A DNA stretch of 64,000 bases, from contig CM055097.1 in assembly GCA_029204225.1 (NCBI GenBank), forward strand, positions 58,954,143 through 59,018,142, given 5' to 3'. Source of the stretch: Diphasiastrum complanatum. Its lineage: Eukaryota; Streptophyta; Lycopodiopsida; Lycopodiales; Lycopodiaceae. The notes under the pieces are model-generated. The model was not told where the DNA came from. It made no database searches and saw nothing but the letters and a program-made list of their open reading frames with translations. Of this stretch, positions 31,628 through 43,633 are shown one piece after another. Positions within the stretch are counted from its first letter, which is position 1; every line of letters begins with the position of its first letter. The position numbers and the translations under genes were made by a program.

Positions 31628-34600
31628 TCATTTGTTTTCGTCTCCTTTGACTTTCGTGTTCGCTAACCGTTCGTCTTCGTTTTCTTTGACTTTCATATTA
31701 GCGAAACTTTTCGTGTTTCGTGTCTCCAGATCTTTGAGTTCGCGAATGTCTTCATCACGCTGAGGGCTGAAAGCTAGCAAGGCTTTGTAGTTGGAAATAT
31801 TTTGTTTCTTCAGCTCCCTCTCAAAGCATGATAGCTTTACGATATCGAGACTGCTCCTTTGTCTCTCAAAGAGTCCTTTGTCCAGAGCTTTGGTGAATAT
31901 GTCAGCAACCATGTCTTTCGTTCCTATGAAGGTGGTCTGCATCATCTTCTTTTCAATTAGATCCTTGATCAAGTGGTACTTGATCGCAATGTGCTTTGTT
32001 CTGGAATGGAACAAGAGATCTTTCGTCAGGTTTATTGCAGAGGTGTTGTCCATCTGCAAGACCAGAGGCTCATTCCTTGTTTCTCCCAATTCGTCCAAGA
32101 ACTGACTTAGCCAAATTAATTTGTTGGCCATCTTCGCTGCTGCTACGTACTCTTCTTCGCAGGATGAATGGGCCACAACGATCTGCTTCTTGCTGAACCA
32201 AAGAACTGCTACTCTTGATGCAATGGTGCATCCTCCTGAGACGCTTTTATAGTCGTCCTTGAGAGATGCCCAGCTAGCATCGTTATAAGAAAGTATCCTG
32301 AAACCTATTCTCTCGTTAATTGAAGATATTGCAAAATTTGTTTTGCAATCTTCCAATGTGTCGAGCTTGGATTCGTGCAAAACTGGCTCGTCCTGAATAC
32401 TGCATAAGCAATATCAGGACGTGTGTTGTCTGCAAGATATATCAGTGATCCTATCAGCTTCTTGTAAGGTGTGAGTTGCATCTGTTCTCTCTCTTCCCCA
32501 AAGTCCTCTAGGATCTTCTGGGTGTATCTGGACTGATGAAGGTATAACTTACCTCCCTCGTAGTCCCTTTCAATTTGCAAGCCTAGGTAACATCTGGCTT
32601 CTCCCAGATTCACTATCTTGAAATGTTTTGAGATGTTTGCCTTTACTTCAGCTATTAGCTGCTCACTCCTACAAAGTATCAGAGTGTCGTCCACATACAC
32701 AGCCACAATGATGATCTGCCCATCTGTAACTCTGACATATACATTGGAATCAGCCAGCAAAGGCTTGAATCCTAATTATTTTAAGGCTTGATCTTTCTTC
32801 TTGTACCATTGTCGGGCTTATTGTTTCAGACCGTAGATGCTTCTATGCATTCTGCATGCATAGTCAGGAAGTGAATTCGAGACATATCCTGGGGGTTGAT
32901 TCATGTAGACCTCTTCGTCTAATTCGCCATGCAGGAAGGTTGTCTTCTATCCACAATGTGGATCCCGAGGTCGTAAGTTGCTGCATATGCAAATAATAGA
33001 CATAGGAATGAATGTTTGACGACAGGAGAGAAGGTTACAGAATAGTCAATACCGTATCTCTGAGAGAAACCCTTCACTACCAGTCTTGTCTTGTATTTCG
33101 TCACATTCTCATCTGGTCTGTATTTGAGCTTGAAGACCCATTTCATTTGACAGTCTTGTGCTTATGAGGTAATGGCTCCAACGTCCATACTTGGTTCTTC
33201 CTCATGGACTCCATCTCTTCGTTCATGGCTTGGATCCATCTGTCCTTTTTTGGACCTTCAATCGCCTCCTCGAAAGTCTGTGGTTCGCCATTGAACCCGC
33301 AAAACTCTTCTAATGTGGAAGCTGAGCTGTCTGGCATATATCTTGATGGCGCTCTTTGTGGTCTTGTCGACCTTTTGGGAGATCCTCCTGAAACAACTAT
33401 GTCTTTGCCCTTGTCTGCTCTGCTCAGTCCGGAACCATCTTGGTTTATAGAAACTGCAACGGCAGGTTGCCTCTCAAATATTTCTTCGTCAGATTCGTCG
33501 TTCGAATGGGAGACGACTCAAAAATCTTCGTTTTTGTGTTCGTCTGTTGCTCCCTCTATCACTGGCGGCAGGTCATAGTACTGTCTCTCCAAAACTTCCT
33601 AGCTGACAAGATCGTCATTGGCCATTGTCCTGCCCTCATCGAATCTGACATCTCTTACTGTTTCCATAGTGTTTGTGTCTGGCATGTAGACTCTATAGTA
33701 TGACAAATTGTTGTCATAACCTACAAGAAATCTCTGTTCGGATTTCTCATCAAGCTTCTTATGAAGCTTATCAGGAATATGTGCATAAGTTGCACAGCCA
33801 CAGACTCTGATGTGAGACAGGTTGGGCTTTCTACCCACCATAGCTCATGTGGTGTCGTGTGAGGAATATCAGACTTACTTGTCCTGTTCTGTATGTATGC
33901 GGCTATAGCTACTGCTTCAGCCCACAGTGCCCTTGGAGCCTTCGAGTAAGCCATCATGCATCTGGCTGCTTCCATAAGGGTCCTATTCTTTCGTTCAACA
34001 ACACCATTGTGTTGCGGTGTGTAGGTTGCAGTTCTTCTGTGAATGATACCACGATCATTGCAGAAGTCAGTGAAGCGATTTGAGATATATTCGCCACCTC
34101 GATCTATTCTGATCTGCTTTATCTTGATGTTTGTACATCTCTCTGTCCAATTCACATATTCTGTGAATTTATCGAGTGCTTCAGATTTATTCTGAATAAA
34201 GTACACTCTAGCAAATTTGCTATAGTCATCAATGAAGGTTATATAATATTTCGAACCTCCTACTAAGATCACATTGAATGGTCCACAGATGTCAGAATCA
34301 TTAGCTCCAAAATCTTTGTCGTTCTGTAGGAGTCTTTGATGAATGGAGTGCGCGACATCTTGCCTTTCAAACATGCATCATAGGTGGTCGAACTGGTTGC
34401 ATTCGAGATGCTAACCCCTGTTATTGCTCCATGATGACTTGTCTGGTAAAGTGTCATTGAGTTCATGTGGCAGAGTCTTCTGTGCCACAGAGTATCTGGC
34501 AAGTCGTCATGAGTCTGATGCACCTGATCTTCAGGTAGGCGTACCTTCAAATGATATAGGTTACCTTTCCTTCTGCCTTGAGCAATGACAGCACTGGTAC

Positions 34601-35847
34601 TGGCGTCAATCACGTTGCATGCTTCATTAAAAATTGTCACACGCATCCCTGTATCTGCTATTCTTGCTACAGAGAGTAAGTCTTGTTGCAGAGTAGGCAC
34701 GAACAGAATGTCTTCGAGTCGTCTGTCTCTGTCGTTGGTGTTGAGCCATAGTGAACCAATGTCGTTCACTTGATGTTTAGATCCATCTCCAAGAACTATG
34801 AATCTTGAAGGATCTGCACTTCTGAAATCAGACATGATTCATCTTGATGTCACGCAGTGTGAGGTGGCTCCTGAATCTAGGACCACCTCATGTGTGTCAG
34901 ACGTTGATGTTGCACACACATCTTCACAGATGTAGGCGGTCGAACAACTTCTGTTCGTTCTTTTTTCGTCCATCTTCGAGCTTTTGGGCTCCTCGACATA
35001 GGACAAACTATTGTTGTTCTCCTGTCTGTTCTGTGTTGATTTGTTCCTTGGGTTCTGGCAGCAATCCATGGCTGCGTGACCCTTCTTATGGCAATGGATA
35101 CACTCAATATTGGGATTGAGCCAGCAGGTATCTACTGTATGCCCGTCTCTTCTGCATCTCACACAAGTCTTCTTGTCTGCACCTTGTTGTTTGGACCTCC
35201 CTTTGGTCTTCCAGTTGCCCTTGCTTGTTCCCTCCGCTTGCCGGTCACGATCCTGCCTCTGATTGGACTCCCTCTTAGGCTTAATTGCTTCTTTGATTTT
35301 TCTTTGTTACTGTAGAGGGCCTGGTCAGAACCATCTTTGTGATCCAGATGTTCTCTGGTCTCGACTTCCTCTCAAATCTCGACAATCGCCTTTTCGATTC
35401 ATGGTGTGATCTTTCGAGAGCAAGGTTCTTGTCATCTGGAATGATCTGGGTAAGGCTCTCAACAGGTACGTGAGCTGCTTCTCAGCTGACACGACGTTCT
35501 CTATTCTAGAGTTATGTAGTGACAGAAATAGATCATTCATCTTTCTTATGAAAGAGGTGAGGTCTTTTCCATCCCACTGCAAATTCGTCAGCTGATCTTC
35601 CAGCATCATGATCTGACTTCTTGATTTTGTCTGAAATCTGGTGAGCAATGCATCCCACATCTCCTTAGCTTTGGAGAGTGTAGCCAGGTCAAGTGTGAGG
35701 CTATCTTCGATGGAAGATGATAGCAAGGCTACTGCCTTGTCCTTTTTCTCCCTCCATTCGCGTAGCTCCTTGCCTATTGTTGTAGGCATTTCTTCTGTGC
35801 CATCCACCCATGGGAAGAGTCCTTCGCCCTTGAGTATCAAAGATGTC
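31628..35847 (-). pseudogene. Older copia element: gag-pol (most of it)
   Basis: Nearly complete copia polyprotein in several frames. Minus-strand order: gag (MMLEDQLTNLQWDGKDL, 35325-35847), two zinc knuckles in tandem (CVRCRRDGHTVDTC and CIHCHKKGHAAMDC), protease VLDSGATSHCV, pre-integrase LWHRRLCHMN, integrase with DICGP, IRIDRGGEY and GVVERKNRT (D, D and E present), RT with KWVFKLKYRPD and an intact YVDD (about 32685), and RNase H (DASWASLKDDYKS, AHSSCEEEY, HSRTKHI, VADIFTKAL). The frame continues past RNase H into a charged tail with FANMKVKE and LANTKVKG repeats. Several frameshifts make it defective. The first 26 codons of gag lie at 42032-42109, separated by a nested insertion. Confidence 0.9.
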
Positions 35848-35852
35848 TTAAC
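35848..35852. repeat. Target-site duplication (left), ttaac
   Basis: Identical to 42027-42031 on the other side of the nested copia element. Confidence 0.93.
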
Positions 35853-36532
35853 TGTAAAAATTACAGCAAATAAGGATCCTAAAACACTTGAAATGATGAG
35901 GGAAACAATAGATTATGATTTCATAAGATTAGCACAAGTTGAACCATCAAAATCCATCAAAAATCTATGCTTGAACCTCACTAAATGGCCCAAATCCTTG
36001 AAGAAGGCTTCACACGTGTGAAAGTACGGCCTCCCACAGTCTGAGTACTGTACACCAGACCTACATTCAATCCTATAATCATTAGTAATCACAAGTACTC
36101 AAACAATTATGAACATAGAGAGCAATTGCACCATTATGAGAGAAAAAACATGAAATTGCTTGATTGATTTTGGTGAGATATCATCACCTATATATACATG
36201 ATCCATCACGGTTTTGGGCAGGTATGAGTAGCCCTAAACCTATCCCTAATACTAATTTTGGTGGATCTTTCATCCCTACCAAGTTAGGGTTGGAATCTTG
36301 GAGATCCCTCAACAATGCAAAAATTACCAAAAATAGCTCCTATTTTTTCTCCCTTGTATCTAAGCATAATTTGGACTCATTCCAAAGGTTCTAACACTTA
36401 GGTCTACTTGAGAACATCCTTATGAATGGAATCCTATGCTATTTGGCACGTGTGACAAGCCACATCATGACCATCTAACTATTTACAAGTCATATGACAA
36501 AACTAGTCAAGCTAGAATGTGAATTTTTAACA
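35853..36532 (-). repeat. 3' LTR of nested copia element
   Basis: Plus-strand ends tgtaaaaattac ... gaatttttaaca. Differs from the partner by a in 'cctaccaag', t in 'aaaattacc', g in 'tttggactc', and two missing bases near 36498 and 36519. Confidence 0.95.
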
Positions 36533-36545
36533 CTCTCCTCACTAT
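36533..36545 (-). promoter_or_regulatory. Polypurine tract of nested copia element
   Basis: The minus strand reads AGTGAGGAGAG directly before the LTR start TGTTAAAAATTC. Confidence 0.75.
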
Positions 36546-36572
36546 TAGTTGGTTCAATCATTGCTTTACTAA

Positions 36573-39500
36573 TCACATCCAAGTGATGATCTGAACTTCA
36601 TAGAAGGTGTCTTTTGGAAGTGGTTTAGTAAGTAGATCAGCTACACATTCATTGCTTGGAACATGCTCCAAAGCAATCTCCTTGGCTTGCACCATTTCTC
36701 TCACAAAGTGATGGCATATCTCAATGTGCTTAGATCTTGCATGGAAGATTGGGTTAGATGCAAGGTGTTGGACTGATATATTGTCATTGTAGATGATTGG
36801 TGCCTCCTCTGAATCCAATGATCTTTAGTTCCACCAATAATCTCTTGATCCAAAGTACCTCCTTTGTAGTGGTTGTCAAAGCTTTGTAACTCGGCCTCGG
36901 TTGAAGATAGAGATATAGTTTCTTGCTTTTTTGAAAGCCATGAAACCACACCTTCTCCTATGAAAGTTGATAGGCACTTGTTGATTTCCTATCCCTCTTG
37001 TCCCCTGCAAAATCTGAATCACTAAATGCATGAAGGTTATCACATCTCCTCTACTATAGAATCCCAAAATCCAATGTACCCGAGATGTATCTTAGATCCT
37101 CTTAGGGCCTTTTTCCAATGGATATTCAATGGCTTTTGCATGGATTGGCTCAACCTACATACACTAAGCTAAGATCTGGTCTAGTTATAGTGATCCACAT
37201 TAAGGAACCTATTAAGTTGCCTAACAAAGTGATGTCCATGAAGGATCTTTCATCATCTTCATCTTGGCCACTTTACATCTTGCTCCTTTGGTGTGTCAAC
37301 ACTTTTGCATACCTTCCATCTTAAACTTCTTCAAAAGACTTTGAAGCATAGTTTACTTGACTTATAAAGATAAAATCAGACCCTCTAAGTACTTCTATGC
37401 CTAAGATGAAGTGAAGACACCCTTAGATCTACATCTTGAACTCTAAGGATAGATCTATCTTGATTTTTTTCAATACCATCAACACTATTTCCACTAATGA
37501 TGATGTCATCTACATAAATGAGTAAAAGTTACAATACCAACAATCATCAAACTTACTGTAAGAGTGGGATATATTCACTTTGAACAAAAGAAAGTGAAAT
37601 AAGATAGCAATGTAGTCCTTTGAATTCCAAGATCTCGAGGCTTGCTTCAAGCCATAGATGCCTTCTTTGGAGATGGCATACTTTGTTCTCCATTCCATGC
37701 TTGATGAACCCTTGTGGATGCTCCATATAGATATCCTCTTCCAAAAAACCATTCAAGAAAGCATTAGAGACATCCATTTGACATAGAATCCATCCAGAAT
37801 GGTGATGCAAGTGCAATGATTAGTCTTATTGTGACCATCTTGGCCACGGGTTGCAAAAGTTTCCTCATAGTCCCTATCCCTCTCTCTTGAGCATAACCTT
37901 TTGCAACTAATCTTGCTTTATGTTTGTTAACACTCCAATTTGCATTCAACTTAAGCTTGAAGACCCACTTGCATCCTATTACATTCTTTGAGGTCTCTCA
38001 ACAAGCAACCAAGTTTCATTCTCAATCAAGGCATCATACTCATCCCAACATAGCTTTATACATTCCTTTGGAGTTCAATGCATCTTCAACATTAGACGGT
38101 TCTTAGAACTAGATAAAGCATAAGAAGTGGATGAGATACCCTCAACTTGCTGTCCTTTGCCTTTGATATGTGAGCCTTGATGGCTCCACTTTTGCCCTTG
38201 AAGATCTCCTTGGTGTGATAGGTGGGTTTGGTGCTTGCTCCTCCATGAGCTCCTCCTCAGAACCAAGATCTTGCTCCTCGGCCATCTTCTTCTTGATTGT
38301 TGGAGCACTTGAGCCTTCTTCAAGCATATGCATATGATGTTCATCAAAGATGACATCCCTTGAAACAACAAAATTTGTTCAAGGATGGGAGATAGACTTT
38401 GTAGCCCTTGCTTGAGCTTGCATATCCAAGCATGATCCCTCTTGTGGGAAGATGGATCCTCCTTGGTTCTTGTTTCCAATGGCACATGCACATAACATAT
38501 ACACCCAAAAACCTTTCAAGTGATTAATATTGGGTTTTCTTTCCATACAACATCTCATAAGGAGTTTTGCCTTCAATTGCTTTGCAAGACACCCTATTCA
38601 TCAAGTAGTTTGCACAATACAAGAGACTCACCCCAAAAGGATTTTGGCAAACAAGCATCTAATCTTAAAGCCTTAGAACATTCACATAATGTTCTATTCC
38701 TTCTATTCAGCAAACTCCATTTTGTTGAGGAGTTGTAAGGACAAGAAGTCTCTTTCCTTGATCCCTTCCTCCTCACAAAAGGCCTTGAACTCATTGGAGA
38801 TGAATTCTCCACCATTGTCACTTCTAAGAATCTTGATGCTATGATTATGATGCTTTTCCACAAACAACTTGAACTTTACAAAAGTATCAAATACTTGAGA
38901 CTTGAAGGAAAGTAAGAACACCCAACAATATCTTGAGTAGTCATCAATGAAAGGTTAAAAACATGGATGAACCTCCATTAGATTTGGTGCTAGCAATGTG
39001 CACATCCGAGTGTATGAGTTCAAGAGGATGAGATGACTTTGTGATGGAGTTAGGAAATACTTTCTTATGTGCCATGGATAAGGCACAAGCTTCAAAAACC
39101 TTGTCTTCTTTCCCAATAGACTTGGTAGGCCTAAAGCATACTCCTCCTTGATCATAGCCTCCATGGAACCCGAGTTGACATGTCCAAGTCTTTTGTGCCA
39201 TAAAGTAAAGGTAGATATCTTGCTCTTCTCGGCCAACATGAAACATTAGTATCCACAAATGCATCCAACTTATAAAGTTTGCCAAGTCTAGTGCCCTTAG
39301 CCACTATCTTACCCTTCTTCTTGATGAAACATTCATTTGAAGCAAAATCAACATTGAAACCATTGTCTACCATTTGGCCAACACTTAGTAGATTCTTTGT
39401 TATTGTAGGAATGTACAAACACCTTCTATGTTGATCTTTTTGGGAAGATCCTAAGCAAAGGGAATGCTACCAACTCCTTCAATCTTACAAGCTTCATCAT

Positions 39501-40533
39501 TTGCTGTATAGATAGACTTTATAGGTCCATCATAAGATAAGAGAGAAGAGAAAAACTCCCTTTTACTAGTCATGTGTGAACTAGCACCCGAGTCAATCCA
39601 CCAAGGATCTTCTCCTTTGAAGCTTGTTGAAGAAAATATGGACATCATGAGAGAGTCCTCATGTGAACTCTCCTCCTCCTCCTCTTTGCTCATGTTGGCT
39701 TGGCTTTGATCTTGCTTCCTCTTGAAGCATTCCGAGGCATAATGCCCCATCTTGCTACAATAGTAGCACTTCACCTTTGATTTGTCCTTCTTGACTTTGG
39801 TGGTTGATGGAGATGCCTTTGGGGGTCCTTCTTGATCCTCAAGCTTTGTAGACTTCTTGAATGTTGATCATTTGCCTTTGGACTTGCCTTTGCCTTTGGT
39901 GAAGAGAGCTTGGTCATCTCCACCTTGGATGGAAAGCCTATCCATCCTCTCTTGCATTTGGCTCCTTCTTGATTCCTCGGCCATGAGTGTGCCTTGGAGT
40001 TCTTCAAGTATGGGTAGCTTACCCATAATTGCATATCCCTGAACCAAATTGTCAAATTCAAAGCTTAGTCCATTCAATATGAGTTGAACAAGCTCTTCAT
40101 CCTTGATAGGGTCACCTATAAAGGCTAGCTCTTTGTTCAATTCCTTTACTCTTAGGACAAAAGTATGTGCACTCTCTCCTTTATTTTGATAGCTTCTATA
40201 GATTTGATTCTTCAAAGCTAACATTCTAGTTTGGTTCTTGGATTCATAGACCTTTTGCAAAGTCTCCCAAGCATCTTGAGCTGAAGTGCAATCTCCTACC
40301 TCTCTTAAGAGTTCATTTGCAACATTCATTTTTATGCAATGTAGTGCAACATTGCACCTCTTGATGTATTTGGCTTTTTCTTGAGGATGAATAGGTTCAC
40401 CCTCCTTACCATTTACAATTTCCATCAGATCTTGCATGATCATGATAGATTCCATTCTAACTTTCCATATGGAATAGTTAGTTTTGTTGAGCCTTTCATT
40501 AGTATCCAAAAGATATGCATTTATAGATGCCAT
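36573..40533 (-). pseudogene. gag-pol of nested copia element (defective)
   Basis: Gag starts at 40533 (MASINAYLLDTNERLNKTNY; SIWKVRMESIMIMQ) and runs about 220 residues to an in-frame TGA near 39865. The frame then resumes with a knuckle (CYYCSKMGHYASEC), protease WWIDSGASSHM (Asp intact), pre-integrase LWHKRLGHVN, integrase parts with SDNGGEFISNEF, RT with KARLVAKGYAQ, QMDVSNAFLNG and an intact YVDD (about 37505), and RNase H with SWLSKKQETISLSSTEAEL, FHARSKHIEI and VADLLTKPLP. At least six frame changes occur, e.g. after MENKVC (about 37690), near 38590 and near 39150. Domain order is standard copia, and Gag is of the same subgroup as at 12.2-12.6 kb. Confidence 0.9.
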
Positions 40534-41332
40534 CTAGTCTCCTAATCAAGGACTTGACACAAATGAAGGTTACTTCTATTGATTTGATTGAAGGTCTACC
40601 TTATCCCACTTCTTAGGGACCTGAAAAGATCAGTAATAGACTTCCTATAAAGATCTAAGAATGATCTCTAACAAAATCAAATCGTAGAATACTAGAAACA
40701 ATGCACTTGCTTGATTGAAGTAGACAATACTAGTAGAATTGCCCCTCTTTCTATAAAGAACATTAAAGCTTCCAAATGATCTGATCAAGAGTGAATTTCA
40801 GCAACCTAATATACTTCCAAAATCACTTGTAAAAGATCTAAATGGAACTTAATGAGGATGCAACACAATCTACTATCCAATCACGAGCAAAAAATGATCA
40901 AAATTGATGAAAAATTGATCTAATTTGGTGCATAAGTCAAGCAATGATTGGACTGAACCAAAATCACTTTAGGAGGTGTCTAATACACCTTAGAACAGCC
41001 TTGAAGAGTCCCCAAAACTCTGATCTTCCCTCTCCTTGAATGCTAGAAAGCCTCCTCTATGAAATCACCTCCAAAACTTGCTTAGAAATCAATGCTTAGA
41101 GCAAGCAAAACTTGCTATCTTGGTAATGTGAATTGAATTCAACTTTGCCTCTGGTTTTAGACACCTAAACACCTGCAAATGAAGTCACACAACACCAATC
41201 TCCAATGTATTTGATTTACTTTGAGTTCTAGAATCAATACTAGATGCTAAGATCCAATCTACACAAGATTTAGATCAATAATTGTGATCAAATTGAATGA
41301 AAACCAAGGATTTAGCTCATTTCAGCCTTTAG
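40534..41332 (-). other. 5' leader of nested copia element
   Basis: About 800 bp of non-coding leader between the primer-binding site and the gag ATG. It is A/T-rich, with no ORF of note. Confidence 0.6.
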
Positions 41333-41344
41333 GCTCTGATACCA
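41333..41344 (-). promoter_or_regulatory. tRNA-iMet primer-binding site
   Basis: The minus strand reads TGGTATCAGAGC, the classical copia primer site, immediately after the LTR end. Confidence 0.95.
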
Positions 41345-42026
41345 TGTAAAAATTACAGCAAATAAGGATCCTAAAACACTTGAAATGATGAGGGAAACAA
41401 TAGATTATGATTTCATAAGATTAGCACAAGTTGAACCATCAAAATCCATCAAAAATCTATGCTTGAACCTCACTAAATGGCCCAAATCCTTGAAGAAGGC
41501 TTCACACGTGTGAAAGTACGGCCTCCCACAGTCTGAGTACTGTACACCAGACCTACATTCAATCCTATAATCATTAGTAATCACAAGTACTCAAACAATT
41601 ATGAACATAGAGAGCAATTGCACCATTATGAGAGAAAAAACATGAAATTGCTTGATTGATTTTGGTGAGATATCATCACCTATATATACATGATCCATCA
41701 CGGTTTTGGGCAGGTATGAGTAGCCCTAAACCTATCCCTAATACTAATTTTGGTGGATCTTTCATCCCTGCCAAGTTAGGGTTGGAATCTTGGAGATCCC
41801 TCAACAATGCAAAAACTACCAAAAATAGCTCCTATTTTTTCTCCCTTGTATCTAAGCATAATTTGAACTCATTCCAAAGGTTCTAACACTTAGGTCTACT
41901 TGAGAACATCCTTATGAATGGAATCCTATGCTATTTGGCACGTGTGACAAGCCACATCATGACCATCTAACTATTTACAAGTCATATGACCAAAACTAGT
42001 CAAGCTAGAATTGTGAATTTTTAACA
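41345..42026 (-). repeat. 5' LTR of nested copia element
   Basis: 682 bp, near-identical to 35853-36532. It would have held the promoter for element transcription on the minus strand. Confidence 0.95.
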
Positions 42027-42031
42027 TTAAC
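42027..42031. repeat. Target-site duplication (right), ttaac
   Basis: Second copy of the 5-bp duplication made when the nested copia element inserted. Confidence 0.93.
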
Positions 42032-42109
42032 TTTCCAGGCTAGAAAGTTAGATCCTGAAGAATCAAGTATCGTGCAGATCTTGCTTTGCATCCTGATGAT
42101 TGAAGCCAT
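42032..42109 (-). pseudogene. Older copia element: first codons of gag
   Basis: ATG at 42107-42109; MASIIRMQSKICTILDSSGS then NFLAWKV, the standard copia Gag start (G-SNFxxWKV). It continues in the same frame at 35847 once the nested element and one target copy are ignored. Confidence 0.85.
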
Positions 42110-42210
42110 TGCTTCTTGAATTCTGTTTCCTTGTTGATGGTTGATTGTCTGAATGTTTGGCCTCCTGGATCTGATAGCTTCTTTGGCTATGTTAGAATTT
42201 GACAGGGTGC

Positions 42211-42223
42211 ACTTTGATACCGA
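42211..42223 (-). promoter_or_regulatory. Decayed primer-binding site of older copia element
   Basis: Plus strand gcactttgatacc, i.e. minus GGTATCAAAGTGC, a tRNA-iMet type site (TGGTATCAGAGC) with two or three changes, next to the LTR. Confidence 0.6.
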
Positions 42224-42633
42224 ATTAAGCACAACTCTCTTCATCTCGAATGGAGTTCAGATGCGATCACTGGACACTGCCAGCTGAATCACTCCTACAG
42301 TCCTCCAGAGTGTAGTCAGTCGCTACTTATCTACGTTCATAAATTAATACAGCATTCGACATGGTTTCAACCGAAGTGCGGAATTCAAAATGAACAAGAA
42401 AAAACTCAGACACGCGATTAACAGCAGAAACATTTGCATTTGAGATCAGACGCAACACAAATTGATATGTGTGCGAAGGCTACAATATCATCTATTGATT
42501 TCTTTTCTCTAATTCAGTGAGCACTATGTGCATATCCACGCAGTGCATTGGCATGAGAGAAACGCGGTTCTCTCACGAGTAATCGTCTCGCTTTACTAGC
42601 GGACAGTTGGATCTTTGGATCCTAGACAAAATT
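42224..42633 (-). repeat. 5' LTR (part) of older copia element
   Basis: Aligns with 30825-31235. Its far end is joined, through a later solo-LTR insertion, to the pol end of a second copy, so several hundred bp of LTR are missing. Confidence 0.7.
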
Positions 42634-43170
42634 TGTGAAAAAAAAGTACAAAAAGGACCAAGATTGGATCTTCATCTAATCCTCAAGAGGGATTGGTTGT
42701 CAGATTACTTGATCTATCAATCTACTTCAGATTAAGATCAATCTAGATCAATTCTAGACACAAAATCCTAACAAGAACAATCATTAATTGAATGTAAGTG
42801 TACTTTCTGGTTTCACATGTGTGAAACATTGTCTGAGTATGGACTCCAACCTGAAAATCAAGTACACATTGATAGAACCTCAAAACAATCGAAACAAATG
42901 TAGACAAATGGAGAGAATCACTCAAAATTGCTTCCAAAACCAAGATTGGTGTCTCACATTGATTATGGCCAAATGTGGCTCTATATATACAATAAGTGGG
43001 AGCTCGTGGTACTGATCATCCCTCTGATCCCACATGTGCGAAGGTGCTTTGTCATATGATGATGATTCATGCAAAATTGACACTTGGACAAAACCTTCTA
43101 TTTTGAGCACTTTTGGTCCATTTTCCTTTCATATGGAGATCTACTTGGAAATCTTCTAGAAGTCAAAATT
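42629..43170. mobile_element. Solo LTR with aaatt target duplication
   Basis: The 532-bp segment 42634-43165 starts TGTGAAAAA and ends AGAAGTCA, and is flanked by aaatt at 42629-42633 and 43166-43170. It contains a TATA-like tctatatatacaat and has no internal coding sequence. This fits a solo LTR left after LTR-LTR recombination. The orientation is uncertain. Confidence 0.75.
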
Positions 43171-43258
43171 CGCCTAAGATCTTTGAGTTCGCGAATGTCT
43201 TCGTCAGGCTGAGGGCTGAAAGCTAGCAAGGCTTTGTAGTTGGAAACATTTCGTTTTT
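43171..43258 (-). pseudogene. Pol 3' end of a second older-type copia copy
   Basis: 'atctttgagttcgcgaatgtcttc' through 'ggctttgtagttggaaa' matches 31730-31798, i.e. the codons for LLAFSPQRDEDIRELKD just past RNase H. The copy is cut at a T-run near 43258. Confidence 0.75.
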
Positions 43259-43587
43259 TTTAATGAGGATCGCCATCTTTGGTATGGGACTTAGATGGGG
43301 GTAGGATCTTGAACATGCTTGTGTTTGTGATGGTAGTGATTGTGGTTTAGCAAGGGAGTGCTAGATAGGTCTTGCTTGAAGCTTGAATCTAGCTATGGTT
43401 GGGATTGTCGGCAAATTCCATGTACCAGAGTACAACATCTTTTGCGGTTCCTTCAGTCAATTTTGATTATCTATAACCGAGAAATATTTTAGCTTTAGTG
43501 AAAACACTGTGATAAACTCTGACTGAAAACTTAGTATAGTCAATTCACTAATCTAAAGTCATTCCATAAATAACGCAAAAATGACTG

Positions 43588-43633
<46 letters not shown>

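Larger units (their letters stand above)
35853..42026 (-). mobile_element. Young nested copia element, complete with LTRs
   Basis: 6,174-bp minus-strand copia element. It has LTRs of 680 and 682 bp, a perfect 12-base tRNA-iMet primer-binding site, a polypurine tract, and a 5-bp target duplication ttaac. The LTRs differ by about three substitutions and two single-base indels (roughly 99% identity), so insertion was recent relative to everything else here. It lies inside the gag gene of the older copia element; removing it with one target copy restores the gag frame there. Its own gag-pol is broken, so it probably moved with enzymes supplied by another copy. Confidence 0.95.

Noticed and set aside
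33204-35315. Plus-strand ORFs up to 124 codons over the copia element
   Set aside because: Antisense shadows of integrase, RT and gag frames on the minus strand.
43588-43630. Poly-A tail of a SINE, LINE or processed pseudogene
   Set aside because: No retroposon body, internal promoter boxes or target duplication could be found beside the A-run.
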